Assembly (NCBI GenBank): GCA_019636735.1
Contig: JAHBWY010000004.1
Coordinates: 248,001-312,000 of the forward strand
Reading direction: 5' to 3'
DNA length: 64,000 nucleotides
Source of the DNA: Phycisphaeraceae bacterium
GTDB taxonomy: Bacteria > Planctomycetota > Phycisphaerae > Phycisphaerales > SM1A02
Part shown: one piece after another, positions 58,584 through 64,000 of the stretch
How the letters are laid out: each line of letters opens with the position of its first letter
How positions within the stretch are numbered: position 1 is the stretch's first letter
Translations under genes and position numbers: made by a program
Notes under the pieces: model-generated
Told to the model about the DNA's origin: nothing
Databases searched by the model: none
What the model saw: the letters and a program-made list of their open reading frames with translations, nothing else

Positions 58584-61500
58584 ACAGACGAACTTTGACC
58601 GGGTCGCTGCGATGCTCGTGCATCGTTGCGTGCATGGCTCTCCTGTCATCGGCGTCGGCGCACCCACTTGGGATTGCGCTTCTCGACGATCCTGACAACG
58701 GAGCCGAGGTGGAGTCGGGTCGTGACTCGGAGGGCGCCGCCACCGGCGCGGTCGATGCGACTGAGGCTCCATCCGGACTCCATCTGCGAGGGAACATGGG
58801 ACCGGCGCCCGGCGAGCAGCCACCCGGTGCGACGCCAACCGGAGCAGCCACGCCTCCCGGCGCACCCGGCGGCGATGGGAGCGCGCCTTCGCCGCAAGAG
58901 CTCGCCAATCTCAAGACGCTGCTTGAGTCGCTCCCGGTGACCGAGCAGCAGGAGATGCTCGCCTTCTATCGCGATCTCGGTTTCGATCTCGACCAGCTCC
59001 TCGGGCTCGGCGCGGCGCGCATGGCCCAGATGGGGCGGGGACGGCAGATCATCGAGATGTTCGGCAACCTCGCCTTCGCGCGACAACCCGCGGCCGTGCT
59101 CGATGCGCGCTCGCGCTTGGCGCTCGGCGACATTCCCCATCCCGATCTTGAACGAGGCGATCCCGGCGAGATCGCGCGGTGGATTCACCTCCAGTTCCTT
59201 GCAGGTGACTGGGAGTGGCTTCGGAACTACCTGATCAACCGGCCCCGGCCTGAGGCGGAGATCGTCTACGCCGGGTTGCTCCAGTCGATTCGTCCGAATG
59301 CCGGACTCCTTCCGGAAGAGGTCATCGCCATCGCGGAGCTTGCGTCGACCGCGCCGACTCGTGCTCAGGTGGTTCGACTGGGCGCCTTGCTCCAGCAGGC
59401 TGCAGAGCGACATGCGACCGCGGAGATGGTGACGCGCCTTCGAGCGGGCTCGCGATTCTTCGGCATGGATGACTCCGAGCGCCGCCAGCGCACCATCGAC
59501 TTGCTCACCGCGGCGGGTCTCCTTCGAGATGCGTCGGAGTATCTGCCTCCCCTCGACGACGCGCGTGCCGCCGGAGATGGACAGGCCATGCTCGCGCACG
59601 CGGCTCATGAATTGGCCCGCGCCGAGCGCAGCGGTGGCGCCGATGCGGAGCCGTTGCGTCGCAGGGCGTGGGCCATCGCCGCCGAGGTGGCGCTCATGGA
59701 CAAGGTGCCGTTTGAAACGCGCCGACAGGCGATGGGCCGGGCCATGGCCATGATGCCGAGCATGCCGCGCCCGATGGTTCGACCGTGGCTCGAGCGGGTC
59801 TTCGATGACGAGGCGCTCGGACAAGTGGCGCTCGAGGTCATGGCCGCGACCGCGATCTCCGTCGGCGATGCCAATCGTGATCGCGAGGAGCGAGCACGCA
59901 CGATCGTGGCGCTCAAGGAAGCGGTCGACATGCTGCTGACGCGGCATGGGGCCGATTCACCGGCGTTCCAACTTCCGCTGCGCATGCTCACGACCTCACT
60001 GGTCAACGAGATGGAAGCGGCGCTGCGAGGCAGCGATGAGTCGGTCCAGCAGATGCCGCCGTGGATGATGATGGCGCCGCAGCGGCCGTCGCGCGATGTC
60101 GAGTCGCTCGCGCGCGCCATTCCCAGCGAGGCGTGGTTGCGGGCGATCGAACCGTCGCTGGCGCTTCGCACTGCGGCTGCGGGCATCGCCATCGCCACCT
60201 CAGTGGACGACATCGATCTCGCGCTCACGCTCCTTCGCGAGGCCTCGGCGCGATCTCCCACGGAGGCGGAGCGCCTCGCCAACACCTTCCTCGCTCGATG
60301 GCAAGGCAAGCTTGGCCGCCGCATGGAGATGGACGATGACATGTACTTCTACTTCTCGCGCTGGAACATGAATCCAGCGGCACCGGTGACGCGCGGGCGC
60401 CAGCGGCGGAACCTCGACCGGGTGCGCGAGATGGTGGCGTCGCTCCGCGCCATTGGTGTCGAGACCAATCAACTGCCGTTGCTGGTGCAGATTTTCAACT
60501 CCTGCCATGGGGCGACCGAGGTCTTTCAGCGCGAGGATGTCGAGCGCGTCTTCGGTCCGATTGAGGGCATTCCGCCGTGGATCGCGGTCTCGCTCGCGCA
60601 GACGATGGCGGCGAACCTCGGTGGCGAGTGGCGCGATCGTGCGGTCCATCGCCGCGCCGGAGTGCGTCGGACCGACGCGGAGATCGCGGCCCTCGTTGAT
60701 CGCGGTTACGGGCTCGCGCTCGATCTCATGGATTCGGCGCTGGTGGCGCAGCCGGAGTCGTGGCGACTCGCGGTCATGAAGTCGGCGCTCGCCTATGACC
60801 GGCAGAGCTTCCTTGAGCAGCAGCGCTCGACACCGTCGGGCGCACTGGCGGAAGTGCGCGCCGCCACCTTCGCGACCTTCGAAGAGGCGGCTCGTCGATA
60901 TGCCCTCGCGGTCTCCGCAGGCGAGGAGCGCGAAGATGTCGAGGTCTTCCTGCGCTGGTTTGGTGTGGCCATGGGTTCGCCGGGATTGCGCACCTTCCGA
61001 AGCGAGGACATTCCGTCCTTGGACGAGGGTGTCGATGATCCGGTCGAGCGCATCCGTCGCGCCCTCGCGGCGCTGCCGCCCGAGGTGGCCGAGCGCCATG
61101 TCGCCGAGTTGGCGCGAGCCATCACGGGCTTCCTGGGAGGCGTCGATGCGTCGGTGAAGCCGAAGCTCGTGCGTCATGCGCTTCGCATCATCGGGGACAA
61201 CCCCGCCGGAGCGCCCCTGCGCACGCTCGACACGCTCTATCACGAGCTCATTCGCGATGAGATCCGTCTGCGCCTCACGATCGACGGCGACGATCGAGTC
61301 GGAGTGAAGCAGCCCTTCGGCGTGCTCCTGACGCTGCGCTCGACCGCGGCGGTGGAGCGCGAGGTCGGTGGATTCGCCAAGTATCTCCAGACGAGTGTGC
61401 CGATCTGGACGAGCGGTCGCTACCAGGAGAAGAACCATCGCGAGACGCTCGAGAAGGACATTCGCGAGGCCTTCGGCAAGGGAATCGAACTCCAGACGAT

Positions 61501-62572
61501 CAGCTTCTTCGACCCCTTTGTGCCGCCGCGCGGCGTGATCGAAGATGGCCAGGATGGATGGGTGGAGAAGCCGCTCGCGTACCTCGTCGTGACGCGACAG
61601 GACGCGACGGTCGATCGGCTGCCCTCGGTGCCCATGGAGATGCAGTTCAGCGACAGCATGGGGCCGGTGACACTGGTGGCGCTCTCGAACGCGCCGGCGC
61701 TCGCGGTAGGTGCGGCCTTCTCGGCGCGGCCCTGTCCCGACCTCGAAGTCGTTCAAGTGGTGGATGCGCGCGAAGCGAGCGACTCATCGACCCCGGAGAT
61801 TCGACTCGAGGTGCGCATGCGTGGTCGCGGCATCGTGCCCGATCTCGAGGAGGCGCTCTCGGGCATCACGAACGCCATCGCCGGGTATGCACCGCAACTT
61901 GAGACCGCGCGAGTCTCGCCGATCGTGGCGCTGGGTGATGACCAGACCACGATGGCGGGTCGATGGTTCATGCAGACGCAGCGTGAGCCGAAGGGGGGCT
62001 ATCCCGAGCCCGATGAGCGCGGGATCTATCGCCCGACCTTCGAGCGATCATGGACGATCACCTATCTTCCGACGGGCGGCGATCGCGCGGCGCTTGGCGG
62101 CATCTTCACCTTGCCGACGCTTCGGCCCGTTGTCGCGGGCGCGATTGAGAATCGGCAGTATGTCGACATGGACATCATCCCGGTCACGGGCCCGACGGTC
62201 GCGGTCACGCCGCGCGCTTCACCATGGCGCACGCTCGCCATGATGGGCGGGGCGGGGGCCGTTGCACTCGTGGCAATCGGCGGTGTCCTCTGGATTCGCC
62301 GTCGACAGCGCCATGCGGCGCCGGCCCTGACCGAGGTCAAGATGCCGCAGCGCATCACGCCGATGAGCACGGTGACGACTCTGCGCCGCCTGCGCGACAC
62401 TTACGGAGGCTCGCTGCCGCCGGACATGCTCGCGTCACTCGATGCGGAAATCGGTTCGATTGAAGCGCACTACTTCGGCCCCGAGCAGCAGGTGGGTTCG
62501 AAGGCGTCGAGCAATGGCGACCTCGATGGGCGCCTGCGCTCCTGGGTCACACGCCTCGAGCGTCGAGCGTAG
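58580..62572 (+). CDS. 1330-residue membrane-anchored protein ending the MoxR/vWA operon
   Basis: GTG start within a GTGA overlap. Signal peptide near residues 10-28 (SLRCSCIVACMALLSSASA), then about 850 residues of helical, repeat-like sequence rich in arginine and alanine, with no catalytic motif that I recognise. Residues of roughly 900-1180 are beta-rich (RLRLTIDGDDRVGVKQPFGVLLTL, VDRLPSVPMEMQFSDSMG) and may correspond to BatD-like or Ig-like modules. A transmembrane helix near 1216-1240 (MMGGAGAVALVAIGGVLWIRR) precedes a charged cytoplasmic tail of about 90 residues. The topology (large periplasmic part, C-terminal anchor) resembles BatD but it is about twice as long. Confidence 0.65.
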   Translation: MNRRTLTGSLRCSCIVACMALLSSASAHPLGIALLDDPDNGAEVESGRDSEGAATGAVDATEAPSGLHLRGNMGPAPGEQPPGATPTGAATPPGAPGGDGSAPSPQELANLKTLLESLPVTEQQEMLAFYRDLGFDLDQLLGLGAARMAQMGRGRQIIEMFGNLAFARQPAAVLDARSRLALGDIPHPDLERGDPGEIARWIHLQFLAGDWEWLRNYLINRPRPEAEIVYAGLLQSIRPNAGLLPEEVIAIAELASTAPTRAQVVRLGALLQQAAERHATAEMVTRLRAGSRFFGMDDSERRQRTIDLLTAAGLLRDASEYLPPLDDARAAGDGQAMLAHAAHELARAERSGGADAEPLRRRAWAIAAEVALMDKVPFETRRQAMGRAMAMMPSMPRPMVRPWLERVFDDEALGQVALEVMAATAISVGDANRDREERARTIVALKEAVDMLLTRHGADSPAFQLPLRMLTTSLVNEMEAALRGSDESVQQMPPWMMMAPQRPSRDVESLARAIPSEAWLRAIEPSLALRTAAAGIAIATSVDDIDLALTLLREASARSPTEAERLANTFLARWQGKLGRRMEMDDDMYFYFSRWNMNPAAPVTRGRQRRNLDRVREMVASLRAIGVETNQLPLLVQIFNSCHGATEVFQREDVERVFGPIEGIPPWIAVSLAQTMAANLGGEWRDRAVHRRAGVRRTDAEIAALVDRGYGLALDLMDSALVAQPESWRLAVMKSALAYDRQSFLEQQRSTPSGALAEVRAATFATFEEAARRYALAVSAGEEREDVEVFLRWFGVAMGSPGLRTFRSEDIPSLDEGVDDPVERIRRALAALPPEVAERHVAELARAITGFLGGVDASVKPKLVRHALRIIGDNPAGAPLRTLDTLYHELIRDEIRLRLTIDGDDRVGVKQPFGVLLTLRSTAAVEREVGGFAKYLQTSVPIWTSGRYQEKNHRETLEKDIREAFGKGIELQTISFFDPFVPPRGVIEDGQDGWVEKPLAYLVVTRQDATVDRLPSVPMEMQFSDSMGPVTLVALSNAPALAVGAAFSARPCPDLEVVQVVDAREASDSSTPEIRLEVRMRGRGIVPDLEEALSGITNAIAGYAPQLETARVSPIVALGDDQTTMAGRWFMQTQREPKGGYPEPDERGIYRPTFERSWTITYLPTGGDRAALGGIFTLPTLRPVVAGAIENRQYVDMDIIPVTGPTVAVTPRASPWRTLAMMGGAGAVALVAIGGVLWIRRRQRHAAPALTEVKMPQRITPMSTVTTLRRLRDTYGGSLPPDMLASLDAEIGSIEAHYFGPEQQVGSKASSNGDLDGRLRSWVTRLERRA

Positions 62573-62664
62573 GAGGGCCATCGCCCGGGCTTGTGCGATC
62601 CGCGCCGAGAGTGCCCGCGCCGTGGTCCACCCACGGTCTGTTCGGACCTCGGCCGCGTCGGGCG

Positions 62665-63324
62665 TCAGAGCAACCAGCCCGCCACCAGCATGCTTGCTCG
62701 CTGGGCGAGGTTCAGCCCCAGCGAGATGATCCCGCTGAAGAGACCGAGCATGGCCATGATGATCAGCACCGCGAAGGCGCCGGTCTGCACGCGCGGTTCG
62801 AGCAGCCACTTCTCCAGCGGCGGCACGAGCGCACCGAGAATGCGACTTCCGTCGAGCGGCGGAAGGGGCAGCATGTTGAAGAGCGCCAGCGTGATATTCA
62901 ATGATGCGCCAACGATCAGGAAGGTGTAGACGCCGGCAAGAGTCTGGGGCGAGCCCGTGCCAAATCGCATCCACAGCGCCGTGAGGAGAATCAGCGCCAG
63001 CGCGAGGCCGATGTTCACGAGCGGGCCTGCCACGGCGACAATCGCTTCCGAGACTCGTCCGCGTCGGAAGTTCTCTGGACGGACGGGCATGAGTCCCCAG
63101 GTGATGCCGACGAAGGCGAAGAGCACCCACGCAAACGGCGGAATGTGGACGGCGGGATTGAGCGTGAGATGCCCGCTTCGGCGCGGCGTCGGATCGCCCT
63201 CGCGCTCTGCGGCATAGCCATGTCCGAGTTCATGGAGCACGATCGACACCACGACCCAGACAATCCACGCGATCAGGAGCACGGGGTCGGCGGCCCAGTA
63301 GCGATGCACCCACCAGTCGGTCAT
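62665..63324 (-). CDS. M50-family (site-2-type) intramembrane protease
   Basis: 219 residues from ATG at 63324. Catalytic VVSIVLHELGHGYAAERE (HExxH in a membrane helix) and the second metal site NMLPLPPLDGSRIL are present; five or six hydrophobic segments span the rest. Short M50B members like this are often rhomboid-like housekeeping proteases of unknown substrate. Its ATG overlaps the stop of the amidohydrolase gene (ATGA, 63321-63324), so the two are co-expressed. Confidence 0.85.
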   Translation of the reverse strand: MTDWWVHRYWAADPVLLIAWIVWVVVSIVLHELGHGYAAEREGDPTPRRSGHLTLNPAVHIPPFAWVLFAFVGITWGLMPVRPENFRRGRVSEAIVAVAGPLVNIGLALALILLTALWMRFGTGSPQTLAGVYTFLIVGASLNITLALFNMLPLPPLDGSRILGALVPPLEKWLLEPRVQTGAFAVLIIMAMLGLFSGIISLGLNLAQRASMLVAGWLL

Positions 63325-64000
63325 GGGACCTCCACCATCGCGCCCGCGCGGAGCAGTTTCCACGCTTGGGTTGTGTAGGCCGCCATGGCTTCGTGCTCGA
63401 GCAGTCGTTCATCGCCTGCGGCACCGCCGGGACCTCCCGCGCCATGGATCGCCTCGTGCATGCCCTTGCGGGGGTCGAGATCCACGATCGGCCAATCGCT
63501 GCCGAAGCCGAGCATTGCGCCGGCATCCCAGGCTTGGCGGAAGGGGAAGAAGCGCTCGAGACGCCCGGCGCCGAGGCGCGCCATGACCGAGTGTCGATCG
63601 AAGGTGCGATGATGGGGCTGCATGCTGACCAGACGCCCGCGCAGGCGCGGAAGATCGGCCGGGTGAATCGTCTGCGCGTGCTCGAATCGGGCGATGCGCT
63701 CGGGATCGATCGGCTCGACTGCATCGAGCGCGACGCGCAGCGCCTCGTCGCCGATCGCGTGCATGGAGGGCGAGAATCCCGCGTCGATCACGGTCTTCGC
63801 CCACTCGCGGAGCGTGCCGCGGGCCGCCTCTTCCATGAGCATGCCTCGCTCGCCGGGCTGATCGGCGTAGGGCTCGAGCATTCGGGCGGTGCGGCTGCCA
63901 AGCGTGCCATCGACGAATGACTTGAAGCCATTGACCCAGAGCCGGTCATCGGAGGGAACGCACTCGGCGAGGGCCGGGTCGAAGGCGTCACCGCGATCGA
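63321..64000 (-). CDS. Amidohydrolase family 3 (YtcJ-like), C-terminal part (5' partial)
   Basis: 226 codons are visible and the frame is open to the window edge, so the N-terminal metal-binding HxH is outside. WVNGFKSFVDGTLGSRTARMLEPY, MHAIGDEALRVALDAVE, EHAQTIHPADLPRLRGRLVSMQPHH and MLGFGSDWPIVDLDPRKG match YtcJ-like (amidohydrolase 3) metal-dependent hydrolases acting on C-N bonds; the substrate is unknown. The ATG at 63881 is internal. It precedes the M50 protease gene with a four-base overlap. Confidence 0.85.
   Translation of the reverse strand, partial: DRGDAFDPALAECVPSDDRLWVNGFKSFVDGTLGSRTARMLEPYADQPGERGMLMEEAARGTLREWAKTVIDAGFSPSMHAIGDEALRVALDAVEPIDPERIARFEHAQTIHPADLPRLRGRLVSMQPHHRTFDRHSVMARLGAGRLERFFPFRQAWDAGAMLGFGSDWPIVDLDPRKGMHEAIHGAGGPGGAAGDERLLEHEAMAAYTTQAWKLLRAGAMVEVP

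Noticed and set aside
60200-61756. 518-codon minus-strand open frame antisense to the 1330-residue protein
   Set aside because: Shadow composition (Arg/His/Glu runs); the plus-strand frame is continuous with the operon.

Overview
The window is GC-rich, gene-dense bacterial chromosome that looks like a planctomycete of the Phycisphaerae. The evidence is the mix of families: secreted proteins ending in paired dockerin-like repeats of the form DLNGDG...DLAILLGAW, a PEP-CTERM protein with a PAPG-type sorting signal, a 1363-residue Ser/Thr kinase fused to a WD40-like region, tandem DUF1080 domains, a futalosine-pathway menaquinone gene (mqnA), and peptidoglycan genes (murG, ftsW, murA, alr). I saw no rRNA, tRNA, CRISPR array, insertion sequence or prophage, so this reads as ordinary chromosome with a few accessory islands.

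Layout. 1-6.3 kb: end of a DUF11 surface protein with a strong terminator, an MlaF-like ABC ATPase pair, and two secreted proteins with dockerin-like tails, one a zinc metallopeptidase. 6.3-8.8 kb: ftsW-murG. 8.8-12 kb: miaB with two large insertions, a small unknown gene and a metallophosphoesterase. 11.8-14.2 kb: ygfZ-like, small membrane protein and mvaB in one overlapping operon. 14.5-22.5 kb: M42 peptidase, rpsR, TPR and HEAT-repeat proteins, fumC and a ferredoxin-NADP reductase. 22.6-31.3 kb: murA, a SpoU methyltransferase with two MCE/MlaD-like proteins, rho, psuG and a DEAD-box-type helicase. 31.4-38 kb: alr, an FAD oxidoreductase coupled to a type III polyketide synthase, mqnA and an unknown protein with helix-turn-helix-like segments. 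38-45 kb: rplM-rpsI, CPBP protease, HNH nuclease, PEP-CTERM protein, DUF1080 protein and a DinB-like protein. 45-51 kb: giant kinase, queD and rpsP-trmD-rplS. 51.5-62.6 kb: an eight-gene operon (thioredoxin-like, MoxR ATPase, DUF58, membrane protein, two von Willebrand A proteins, a Cys-tailed membrane protein and a 1330-residue membrane-anchored protein). 62.6-64 kb: M50 protease and the 3' part of an amidohydrolase gene.

Two architectural points stand out. Many genes that appear to head a transcription unit have a TAnnnT (-10-like) box only 6-13 bases before the start codon and no Shine-Dalgarno, which suggests leaderless mRNAs; this guided several start choices. Genes inside operons are joined by 4-base ATGA/GTGA overlaps. 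The most system-like loci are the MoxR/vWA operon and the FAD-oxidoreductase/type III PKS pair. Product names are inferred from motifs read by eye; no database search was run.
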